Positions 35,615 through 43,197 of a DNA stretch of 64,000 nucleotides are shown here, piece after piece; positions within the stretch are counted from its first letter, which is position 1; every line of letters starts with the position of its first letter. The notes below the pieces were generated by a model. The model saw nothing but the letters and a program-made list of their open reading frames with translations. It was not told the origin of the DNA and made no database searches. The DNA lies in NCBI RefSeq assembly GCF_000178855.1, contig NZ_ADVG01000003.1:868001-932000 (forward strand). Direction: 5' to 3'. The position numbers and the translations under genes were made by a program. Source of the stretch: Ktedonobacter racemifer DSM 44963. Lineage in GTDB: Bacteria > Chloroflexota > Ktedonobacteria > Ktedonobacterales > Ktedonobacteraceae.

Positions 35615-35640
35615 TCTGTCACCTTATGAGATGTAGCCCT

Positions 35641-37683
35641 TTATAGATGAGTGGCAAGCACATCTTTTTGAATGGAGTCCAGGCTAAAGAAGGTTCCATC
35701 CGTACGCAGGTTATCCTTAATATAGTTCACAAAAGCAATGGTAAGCTGATCGGGATTCGACCTGGTATAGACACGTTCAATGGCCCAGAAGGGATAGGCG
35801 TTTGATGCAACCTGATCGAGAGTGGGTGCCTGGTTATCGATCTCGATGGTCACTATGGTAGAGGCGTATTGCTTCTCGTTGGTCGTACCCAGGTCCGCGT
35901 ATCCAATGGCGCCATCTTGTTTGCCAACCCGCTCCAGAACCGTCTGTGTGCTGCTGTAGGTCTGAGCCGGTTCATTCATCTTCTGCCCTTTCATCACAAA
36001 GTTGATGAAGGCATGACGAGTGCCAGATTCATCGGAGCGCCCAACGGTAACGATTGGTAGATTGGCTGGTTGGCCACCTACATCCCCCCATTTCTTGTAG
36101 GTGCCGTTATAGATTTTTACTATCTGCTGCTGGGTCAATGAATGAATGCCAGTAACCTTTTTATTAATGAACATAGTAAAGACGATGACCGCAACTCTAT
36201 GCTCTTGCAGACCAGTATAAGAACTATAGGGGGGACCAGCCTCCTGAGGAGTAACCTCGGAGCTAGCGATCTGAACGGCACCACTTTTTAGATCGCTCAA
36301 ACTATTAAGGCTCGCCTTACTCTCCTGGTTTATATGGGCAAAGAGACAGGTCCTCTGATAGCTACTGACCAGGCCCTTCATCGTATCATTAAACGCGGTG
36401 GAGCTATCGATGTTAATCGTTCCGGATACACACTGGCTCAGAGGTGTTCCATAGATGATAGAGGTAACGGTAGGCATGACCAAGCCCGGCAGTAGGCAGA
36501 TAAAAAGGGCCAGGAACCATGTGCGCACCAGGGATATCCTCTGCGCGTTTCTCATGGGCGTGATCTTGCCATCGTTCATGCTACCAAAGACCTTCAAGCC
36601 CGCCTTTTCGCGCGTCACAATCTTCAGGTTAACAAGTTCTCTGCGTTTGAGCGGTAGTTTAACAATTTCGACAAATTCTTGATTTTTCTTGTCCAGCTTG
36701 ATAAAGCTACGTAGTTGCTCTGGCGGAAACTTATCTGGTGGCGCAACATCATGAATTGAGCAACGAATCAGCGATTTGGGTGCGAATTGGAAGCGGATCG
36801 AGCTCTCGTAGTCATCCCTCTTTATATCTTCATCACCGGTATTCTTCAGGCGCACCATCATAACGCGCGCTTTATTCTCCTGCCGACCATTAACCATCAA
36901 TTTAATGTCGTTTTCGCCCCTGTCCTTCTGATTGTTCAGCAGGCCAACATCCTCGATAATCTCATAGCTGAGGCGCTTACTCTTCGTCAGGAGGAAACCC
37001 ACAAAAGATGGTATCAGGATCGGAAGCATCACACCTAAGATCTGCAACCAGTTCGCCCAGCGAGGATCACCTAGTTGAGTCAGGCTTTGCAACGAGGGAT
37101 TTACAGATGGTTCCAGCAGTATGCCCACGAGCAAACCGATAAAGATGGCGAGAGCAATTATGAAGCGTGGATGCGCGAGCAAGAAGTCATCCACCCCGGT
37201 GAGGATGCGCGTGAAAAATGGCGGCGATGCGTTTGAAGTGCCCCCTTTATCCTCATGTATCTTCGTGGGATCCCACGGCTGGGTAGAATGGGCAAGCATG
37301 GCCGGTATAAGCGCCTGCAAAGCGGACTCCTGGTCTTTTTGCAGAGATGCATGATCCGCCAATACTGGCAAAGAGGCAAAGCGTTGGTCCAGTCCCTTCA
37401 CTGGCCGCATAAGGACAAGGAATATTTTCCCCCTGCCCTCTTTGTGCCTCTCCAGAGCGCTATTCATATTCACACTTCGACTATACGAAGAGGATAGAAG
37501 TTCCGGGCACATAGCAAGCAGAATGATCTCCGTCTCGTCCATGTGAGAGCCATCCTGCTGATTTTCGCCATTGACGACGTCTTTAATAACCTGGTTGAAG
37601 CCACTCTGATGAAGTTTCTCTTCGATACGCGTTACCAGTGGCTCATCTTGAGCAGCATGAGCAATGACAATCTTTGGAGCCAT
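35641..37683 (-). CDS. TIR-like / membrane / PstS-like substrate-binding fusion protein
   Basis: 680 residues with four parts. Residues 1-130 resemble a TIR_2 domain (KIVIAHAAQDEPLVTRIEEK; IILLAMCPELLSSSYSRS; ALERHKEGRGKIFLVLMRPV); the Glu expected after the SSSY motif is Asn72 (VNMNSAL), so NADase activity is doubtful. Two membrane helices follow (173-190, 211-232), then a beta-rich domain (235-380: RLSYEIIEDVGLLN, VRLKNTGDEDIKRDDYE), a third helix (388-411) and, at 415-680, a PstS-like phosphate-binding fold (GTINIDSSTAFNDTMKGLVS; VGRSDESGTRHAFINFVMKG). By topology the TIR part should be inside and the binding domain outside, suggesting a transmembrane sensor. AGGGGGT precedes the ATG. Confidence 0.8.
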   Translation of the reverse strand: MAPKIVIAHAAQDEPLVTRIEEKLHQSGFNQVIKDVVNGENQQDGSHMDETEIILLAMCPELLSSSYSRSVNMNSALERHKEGRGKIFLVLMRPVKGLDQRFASLPVLADHASLQKDQESALQALIPAMLAHSTQPWDPTKIHEDKGGTSNASPPFFTRILTGVDDFLLAHPRFIIALAIFIGLLVGILLEPSVNPSLQSLTQLGDPRWANWLQILGVMLPILIPSFVGFLLTKSKRLSYEIIEDVGLLNNQKDRGENDIKLMVNGRQENKARVMMVRLKNTGDEDIKRDDYESSIRFQFAPKSLIRCSIHDVAPPDKFPPEQLRSFIKLDKKNQEFVEIVKLPLKRRELVNLKIVTREKAGLKVFGSMNDGKITPMRNAQRISLVRTWFLALFICLLPGLVMPTVTSIIYGTPLSQCVSGTINIDSSTAFNDTMKGLVSSYQRTCLFAHINQESKASLNSLSDLKSGAVQIASSEVTPQEAGPPYSSYTGLQEHRVAVIVFTMFINKKVTGIHSLTQQQIVKIYNGTYKKWGDVGGQPANLPIVTVGRSDESGTRHAFINFVMKGQKMNEPAQTYSSTQTVLERVGKQDGAIGYADLGTTNEKQYASTIVTIEIDNQAPTLDQVASNAYPFWAIERVYTRSNPDQLTIAFVNYIKDNLRTDGTFFSLDSIQKDVLATHL

Positions 37684-37737
37684 GCAGGGGTACCCCCTTT
37701 TACCAACATCTTCTTCCTGAAGATGCGCTCACTTCTC

Positions 37738-37822
37738 GCGCCTGCGGCGCTCGCCTGGTTAGGAGGTGTGGAGCGTGCTAGTAGGCGCGTACGCGCCTAC
37801 TAGCACGCTCCACACCTCCTAA
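37738..37822. repeat. composite palindromic element H5 (32-bp arms, no loop)
   Basis: A mini-hairpin GCGCC-TGC-GGCGC (37738-37750) is followed eight bases later by a 64-bp perfect palindrome (37759-37822) without a loop, centred on GCGCGTACGCGC. It lies upstream of the TIR-PstS gene, 55 bp from its start codon. Confidence 0.88.
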
Positions 37823-38061
37823 TAAAGGTAATTGGCGTTAACTTTATAAATGCTATGTAGGGGGTATGCGATTTGCGCCTGCTTCTGCAGGCTATTTCGA
37901 TATACTTCTATGTACATAGCTATTATATATTATTCTTCTGTGGAACCGCTATTAACAATTTCACATTTTCTTTATCTTCAATAAGATAGACGCGAATCGG
38001 AGGCTTTTTCTCTAAGCATAACGTCTCACCACTGCGTGGCTCGCAGAGAACCTGTACGTAC

Positions 38062-38757
38062 TCAGTCTAAGCTTTTGTGGGCCAGGACAAAGCCTGCGCC
38101 TGGGAAAGCTGAGAAGCGTGGAGGCCGCATCTCCTCCGTTTCTACCTGCGAGAAACCGGACTCCGAGACGATGGCAGTCAAATCATGCGTGCGGCTCCCC
38201 CCGGCGTGAAAGCGCGCAGGCTGGCCCTGGCGTTCCTTCTTGTGAGTGAAATCGGCCATGACCAGCCGCCCCCCAGGTTTGAGTACCCGGGCGATTTCCG
38301 CGAGTCCCTGGCGTTTGAGGGGAGCAGGCAAATGGTGCATCATCAAGGTCGAAAACACCACGTCAAATGTCTGATCGGGAAAGGCGAGTTGCTCGATCAC
38401 CCCGATCTGGAACTCGATGGGTATGTTGCGTTGAGCCGCTTTCGCGCGGGCCCGGGCAATCTGCTGATGTCCAGGGTCAATACCCACAATGCGGCCTACA
38501 CGGCCCACGCGGTGGGCCACTTCCACTACTAGCGTTCCCGTGCCGCAGCCCACATCCAGCACCATCTCTCCAGGTTGAATGCGGGCCAGGTCGACGGTTT
38601 TTTGCCTCAGCTCCCGCACTTTGCCCCGAAACATGAAGATGTCGGTGAGCCATTCGTGCAGATCGTAGCGCCAGCCTCCGCTCCCAATCAGTCCTTTTGT
38701 CTCTTTGTCCGATCCCTCGCCCGCAGTGCGGTGGCGATGCTGTGAAAACGAATGCAT
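38062..38757 (-). CDS. class I SAM-dependent methyltransferase (UbiE-like)
   Basis: 231 residues with motif I MVLDVGCGTGTLVVEVAHRV, motif post-I GIDPG, DVVFSTLMMHHLP and the RVLKPGGRLVMADFTHK segment of UbiE/Methyltransf_11 proteins. AAAGGAGCAAGATCT precedes the ATG. It is divergent from the TetR gene at 38940, with operator-like palindromes between them, so it is probably the target of that regulator. Substrate unknown; small hydrophobic compounds are common for this subgroup. Confidence 0.87.
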   Translation of the reverse strand: MHSFSQHRHRTAGEGSDKETKGLIGSGGWRYDLHEWLTDIFMFRGKVRELRQKTVDLARIQPGEMVLDVGCGTGTLVVEVAHRVGRVGRIVGIDPGHQQIARARAKAAQRNIPIEFQIGVIEQLAFPDQTFDVVFSTLMMHHLPAPLKRQGLAEIARVLKPGGRLVMADFTHKKERQGQPARFHAGGSRTHDLTAIVSESGFSQVETEEMRPPRFSAFPGAGFVLAHKSLD

Positions 38758-38800
38758 AGATCTTGCTCCTTTGAGAGAAAACTTCTCTTTTGAAAAAAGT

Positions 38801-38928
38801 GTCTGTTGACAGACAGATCCGCTTGAGACATACTGTTTCAGATGGACCTTTGTGATCTTTTTCTCAGTGTAGTTGGGCGAATGCTAAGAGACAAGACTCA
38901 ATCAGGGAAATATGTCTCAGATGAGACA
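38801..38928. promoter_or_regulatory. divergent promoter region with TetR-type operators
   Basis: Two palindromes lie between the divergent methyltransferase and TetR genes: GTCTGTTGACAGAC (38801-38814) and TGTCTCAGATGAGACA (38913-38928), the latter just before the TetR gene's AAGGAG. A third partial match, TTGAGACATACTGTTTCAGA, lies near 38823. They share TGTCTN/NAGACA half-sites, so autoregulation plus control of the methyltransferase is a natural inference. Confidence 0.6.
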
Positions 38929-38939
38929 AGGAGCGTAAA

Positions 38940-39539
38940 ATGACTCAATCGGCAAGCAATCTACGCGTGAGACGGACGCAGAAACTGTTGCGGGAGGCGT
39001 TAGTTGAGTTGATCGAGGAGCGGGGCTTCGAAGCACTCACCATCGGCGAATTGACCGAGCGTGCGATGGTGAGCCGGGCCGCGTTCTATCGCAATTATCA
39101 AGATAAATATGACCTGGTGGAACAGATCTTTGAGGAAGCCATGAGCGCCTTGCTCAACGCGGTTGGAGAGATGGGTCCAGGGCAGCATCCCCCAGAGGTC
39201 TGGGTAACATTCTTCGAGCATATCGCAAAATACGAGCGACTCTATCGAGCGCTGCTGGGCAGCAAGGGAAGCCCCTGGTTTGTAAGAAAGATGCGTGCGT
39301 CTCTGGCTGACCTGGTCAAAGAGCATGGGCAGGGACATGGGCTAGCCAGGTCTACTGTGGCAGACCAGCCTGTCCTCTTACTCTCCGATGGGTTGGTGCC
39401 AGACCTGGTGTCCACGATGCTTGTGGAGGCTATTACCTGGTGGCTTGAACAGGGAAGACCGTCCACGCCTAGAGAAATCGCCACGCGCTGTACCCTGTTG
39501 GTGTCTGCACTCTTCAAGGAAGTGAGCACCTGGCACTGA
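38940..39539 (+). CDS. TetR/AcrR family transcriptional regulator
   Basis: 199 residues. The N-terminal HTH is clear (RRTQKLLREALVELIEERGF then LTIGELTERAMVSRAAFYRN), with the TetR signature around AFYRNYQDKYDLVEQIFEEA. The C-terminal ligand-binding helices resemble TetR_C_33-type proteins. It starts after AAGGAG and is divergent from a methyltransferase gene. It should repress itself and that neighbour until a small ligand binds; the ligand is unknown. Confidence 0.9.
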   Translation: MTQSASNLRVRRTQKLLREALVELIEERGFEALTIGELTERAMVSRAAFYRNYQDKYDLVEQIFEEAMSALLNAVGEMGPGQHPPEVWVTFFEHIAKYERLYRALLGSKGSPWFVRKMRASLADLVKEHGQGHGLARSTVADQPVLLLSDGLVPDLVSTMLVEAITWWLEQGRPSTPREIATRCTLLVSALFKEVSTWH

Positions 39540-39722
39540 TAGGGACCAGCTTCAGCTGCCATCAACATCATGGGTATATCTCGCAAAATAAGCTCTCTAA
39601 TCGCTCTTCATGCGCCTCCTGCTACAGAAGAGTATAGCATAGTCTAGCTCATCCTTCTTCAGCAATATGATATACTAAGCGCTGTTTATATGTGCAGATA
39701 AAGAACATAAAAGGAGAAGACA

Positions 39723-40448
39723 ATGGAGCAAATAAACAACGCGGATGCCATAAGCTCGTGGGGAAAGGCTTCTCAGGAGAGTGTCGAGAGTTTTAGCGAC
39801 GAGGGTGACTTTACGCGCAAATACCTACTTAATGCGGTCATCTTCGCCCTCTTGGGAGACGTAAAGGGCAAACGTATCCTGGATGCAGGCTGTGGGCAGG
39901 GCTATCTCTCGCGCCTACTCGCTAAAAGAGGAGCACTGGTGACCGGAGTCGAGCCAGCCGAGGCCTGGTATCGCTATGCCCAGCGCCGGGAGGAGACGGA
40001 ACAGCTGGGCATTACCTATCAGCAGGCCGACCTCTCAAGCTGGACCAGCCCCAGCGAGACATTCGACTATGTGATCGCTAATATGGTCTTTATGGACATT
40101 CCAGACTTCCAGCCTGCGCTCCACAACTGCGTGCAGGCACTCAAACATCGAGGTGAGCTGATCTTCTCCCTGCTCCATCCCTGCTTTGAGGAGACGGGCG
40201 CGGCCTGGAAAGAAAAGGGCTATGTTGAGATTCGCGACTACTTCCAGGAGCGAGCCATCAAACAAAACCTGGGCCACTTTATTCACCGCCCCCTGAGCAC
40301 ATATCTCAATAGCGTCCTCCAGGAGGGCTGTACTATCCAGAACGTCATTGAACCTCAGCTCGACGAGGCCATCGCCCGCCAGCACAACGCAGAGAGGTAT
40401 TGGCACGTTCCCGGCTACATCGTCATCTCCGCCAGCAAAACCTTCTAG
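39723..40448 (+). CDS. class I SAM-dependent methyltransferase
   Basis: 241 residues with motif I RILDAGCGQGYLSRLLAKRG, GVEPAEAW as the acidic loop and FDYVIANMVFMDIPDFQPAL as motif II. AAAAGGAGAAGACA precedes the ATG. The C-terminal PGYIVISASK end is usual for Methyltransf_25-like proteins. It is followed by the convergent DJ-1/PfpI gene. Substrate unknown. Confidence 0.85.
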   Translation: MEQINNADAISSWGKASQESVESFSDEGDFTRKYLLNAVIFALLGDVKGKRILDAGCGQGYLSRLLAKRGALVTGVEPAEAWYRYAQRREETEQLGITYQQADLSSWTSPSETFDYVIANMVFMDIPDFQPALHNCVQALKHRGELIFSLLHPCFEETGAAWKEKGYVEIRDYFQERAIKQNLGHFIHRPLSTYLNSVLQEGCTIQNVIEPQLDEAIARQHNAERYWHVPGYIVISASKTF

Positions 40449-40563
40449 AGATATGTGGGACAAGACTGTTCTCCTGCCCTTTGGAACAGGTAGAAGCTTC
40501 CATAAAGGACAGTGCGCTTCCATCAAGCGAAGGGCGAAAAGATGGAACTCTCTATGTCGCAAA

Positions 40564-41187
40564 CTACACGCCTGCGCTCTCCTCAGCGGCTGCCTGTCGC
40601 CAGGCGTAGAAGTATGCCTGGTCCCCGGTAGTAAACAGGCCATACCAGGCCTCATGCACACGTGGAGTATAGGCCTGCAACTTCTGCAAAATATGATATG
40701 CAAAGGCAATGGAGGCGGTCGCGCTCGCCGTAATCAGGTTGCCATCGGTCACCACTGGCTGATCTTGATAGAAAGCCTCGCCACGATAGCCCAGCGATTG
40801 TAGGTACTCGCGAGCATTGCTCGTATGGGGTCTATCATCCAGCAGGCTTGCCAGCGCCAGGCCTGCTGTTGCTCCGCAGATAGCCGCTACAGGCACATCT
40901 GCCGCTAAAAACTTCCTGGCTTTATCGATCGCTTCAGGATAGCCGCCTTGCTCCCAGGCACCGCTGCCAGGCAAAATCAACATCGCGCTCTGTGCCAGCT
41001 CTAGTTCAGCAAGCTGGAGATCAGGCAGGATGGTCAGGCCACCAGCCGTCCTGACTGGCTCCCGGCCCACCCCAACAGTTCGCACACTATAGCCCACAGC
41101 TGGATTATTCAGCATGGGCAGCACATAGCCTATCTCCCAATCGGAGAGGCCATCACACACAAACAAGTGGACAATTCTCTGGTCCAT
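40564..41187 (-). CDS. DJ-1/PfpI family protein
   Basis: About 207 residues from the ATG at 41187 (GGTGG upstream), chosen over 41211. It shows the class I glutamine-amidotransferase-like fold: VHLFVCDGLSDWEIGYV with the conserved Glu, SAMLILPGSGAWEQ, and the nucleophile elbow VAAICGATAGLALAS with Cys. The family includes glyoxalase III, deglycases, ThiJ-like and stress proteins; this AICGAT form is near the transcriptional-regulator-associated PfpI group. The precise reaction is not predictable. Stand-alone gene. Confidence 0.87.
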   Translation of the reverse strand: MDQRIVHLFVCDGLSDWEIGYVLPMLNNPAVGYSVRTVGVGREPVRTAGGLTILPDLQLAELELAQSAMLILPGSGAWEQGGYPEAIDKARKFLAADVPVAAICGATAGLALASLLDDRPHTSNAREYLQSLGYRGEAFYQDQPVVTDGNLITASATASIAFAYHILQKLQAYTPRVHEAWYGLFTTGDQAYFYAWRQAAAEESAGV

Positions 41188-41277
41188 GGGTACCCACCTA
41201 TCCTTTCTCATGCGCGCAGAGCACTATTTGCTCTCACAATGCTACTGTAGCACATTTACAGGATAGAATTGGCCCTC

Positions 41278-42042
41278 TTAACCCACCCTGCTATTCACAA
41301 AATCGTGCATGCCTGCCCATTCGCGCCAGATATTGGTCATACATTCCCATTGCCACTGTTCGTGGTTGACATGGCGCAGGCGGAAGAAGATAGCGTAGCG
41401 GATATAGGGCGAAGTATTTATGGTGATTCCATGCCCCAATTGATAATGGCAGAGGACGGCATCGCCGGGCTGGGCGGTAATCTGCTGTAGCTCAGGCAAA
41501 TTTACCTCAGGCAGACCCTTGAGGAGGGACTGTGGCGTGTGCTTGCGAAAATAGTCCTCAAATAACCGATGCGTTCCGGGCCAGACCGCCAGGTTACCCA
41601 TAAAATCATGAGGAATAGCGCTCAGGAAGACGCCGATAAGCGCCGTAAAATTGTCTATCGCTCCCTCTTTGACCCCATTGTTTGGCGAATACATTCCATC
41701 CAGGTGGGGACGAGGCAAGCGGGCGGGACCAGGCGCGGGAAAGCGCAGAGCAATCTGGCCACTTTTTACAGGAAGGATACTCCCCTGTCCAATAACCGAC
41801 TCGCTCAAGCTCCAGAGCGGCGACTCGGTGAGTAAATTGGTAATTTCAGGCGATGCTGTAATTTCTGGGCAGTATGTTTGCGCCCTCAAAATAGGCAAGC
41901 GCTGGGGATCCATCCCCTCAGAACCCAACGAGGCGTTTATCGCATGTAAGGCCTTCTCAACCAGTTCCTGAGGCACAATACCAGGCAATGCTACATACCC
42001 TTGTTCGTAAAGCGCTTGCTTCTGTGTAGATGTCAATTCCAT
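41278..42042 (-). CDS. phytanoyl-CoA dioxygenase (PhyH) family protein
   Basis: 254 residues. The Fe(II)/2-oxoglutarate facial triad can be read: His-x-Asp in PHLDGMYSPNN and the distal His in LCHYQLGHGITINTSPYIRY, the latter followed by Arg for the 2-oxoglutarate carboxylate. The N-terminus (YEQGYVALPGIVPQELVEKA) is typical of PhyH. Such enzymes hydroxylate natural products or lipids. AAGGAGATTTCTGTC precedes the ATG. No biosynthetic cluster surrounds it, so the substrate is open. Confidence 0.87.
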   Translation of the reverse strand: MELTSTQKQALYEQGYVALPGIVPQELVEKALHAINASLGSEGMDPQRLPILRAQTYCPEITASPEITNLLTESPLWSLSESVIGQGSILPVKSGQIALRFPAPGPARLPRPHLDGMYSPNNGVKEGAIDNFTALIGVFLSAIPHDFMGNLAVWPGTHRLFEDYFRKHTPQSLLKGLPEVNLPELQQITAQPGDAVLCHYQLGHGITINTSPYIRYAIFFRLRHVNHEQWQWECMTNIWREWAGMHDFVNSRVG

Positions 42043-42154
42043 GACAGAAATCTCCTTCTATGGGCGAACACAGCATTTACATGTTTCTATGCGTTTTTTT
42101 ATAGTATCAGCTTTTGAGAGAGATCGTCAAACGCCTGGCCAGGTCCTTTAAAAA

Positions 42155-43102
42155 TTAATTCATGTAGCGCTTCAAAAAGGCTCGCGTTTTGGCGGCATAC
42201 ACTTGAGGGTCGGTCGAGTAGGCCATGCCATGGGTTGCCTCAGGAATGATCAGGAGTTCTTTATCGACGGGGCAGGCCTCGTAGAGAGGGTAGGCCATCG
42301 AAGTGGGGACGAAGGTGTCGTCCGCGCCATGGATAAAGAGGGTCGGGAGCCAGGTCTTGCGCACCTGCTTGAGGGCCGAGGCCTCACCAAAGAAGTAGCC
42401 GGCATGCAGCTTGCAGACCAGGCTCGTCAGGTAGACCAGGGGGAAGGGTGGTAGCTTATACATGCGCCTCAGTTGGTAAGAGAGAATATCCTTCACTGAG
42501 GTATAGGCGCAATCGGCAATCACGCATCTGACCTGCTCCGGCAAGCGCTCTCCGCTCGTCATCAGGACCGTCGCGCCCCCCATCGAGATACCATGCAGGA
42601 CGATTGCGCTCTCTGGACCGACGCGCTGGATGATGTAATGAATCCACTTGATGTAGTCCAGGCGGTCGGGCCAGCCAAAGCCAATATAGCCGCCTTCGCT
42701 GGCGCCGTGCCCACGATCATCGGGCATAAACACATTATAGCCAAACTCTTCATGATAGAGCTGAGCCAGCAAGGCCATATCTTTCTTGGCGTGACCAGTA
42801 TAGCCATGCGCCAGGATGGCAGTCTTCACCGTGGGAGCCGGCGCAGGCAGGTAATAGCCGCGCAATTTCAGTCCATCCATAGACATCATGTCGATGTCCT
42901 CAAAGGGCTGCCGCTCGATCCAGGGCGTCTCCTCGACCGGAACATCTCCCTCCTGGTAATTAGGCAGGTCGGGACTCGTCGCCAGCATCTTCTTGCTCGC
43001 TTGCCGCACGATCCCCAGGCGATAGAAGTACAGCGTTGTGGTCAGCAACACCAGCAGAACAATACCGAGAATTGCGAGTATAGTCACAAAAATTGTCGAC
43101 AC
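42155..43102 (-). CDS. membrane-anchored alpha/beta hydrolase
   Basis: 315 residues from GTG. An N-terminal helix (IFVTILAILGIVLLVLLTTT) anchors it. The hydrolase domain has AILAHGYTGHAKKD (oxyanion strand), the FMPDDRGHGASEG loop, the nucleophile elbow LHGISMGGATVLM with Ser, the acid in FIHGADDTFVPT and the His in PEATHGMAYSTD. It belongs to the YqkD/BAAT-like family of bacterial hydrolases of unknown substrate, probably facing one side of the membrane. Upstream is the winged-helix gene, same strand about 95 bp away from its end. Confidence 0.87.
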   Translation of the reverse strand: MSTIFVTILAILGIVLLVLLTTTLYFYRLGIVRQASKKMLATSPDLPNYQEGDVPVEETPWIERQPFEDIDMMSMDGLKLRGYYLPAPAPTVKTAILAHGYTGHAKKDMALLAQLYHEEFGYNVFMPDDRGHGASEGGYIGFGWPDRLDYIKWIHYIIQRVGPESAIVLHGISMGGATVLMTSGERLPEQVRCVIADCAYTSVKDILSYQLRRMYKLPPFPLVYLTSLVCKLHAGYFFGEASALKQVRKTWLPTLFIHGADDTFVPTSMAYPLYEACPVDKELLIIPEATHGMAYSTDPQVYAAKTRAFLKRYMN

Positions 43103-43197
43103 GCGTACAAATCCTTGTTTCTTAAGATTTTCGCTTATCTTACCATCCTAACTCTACTATAACAAGCGAGCAGGAAACTCTTTCACCTGGCGCCTGC

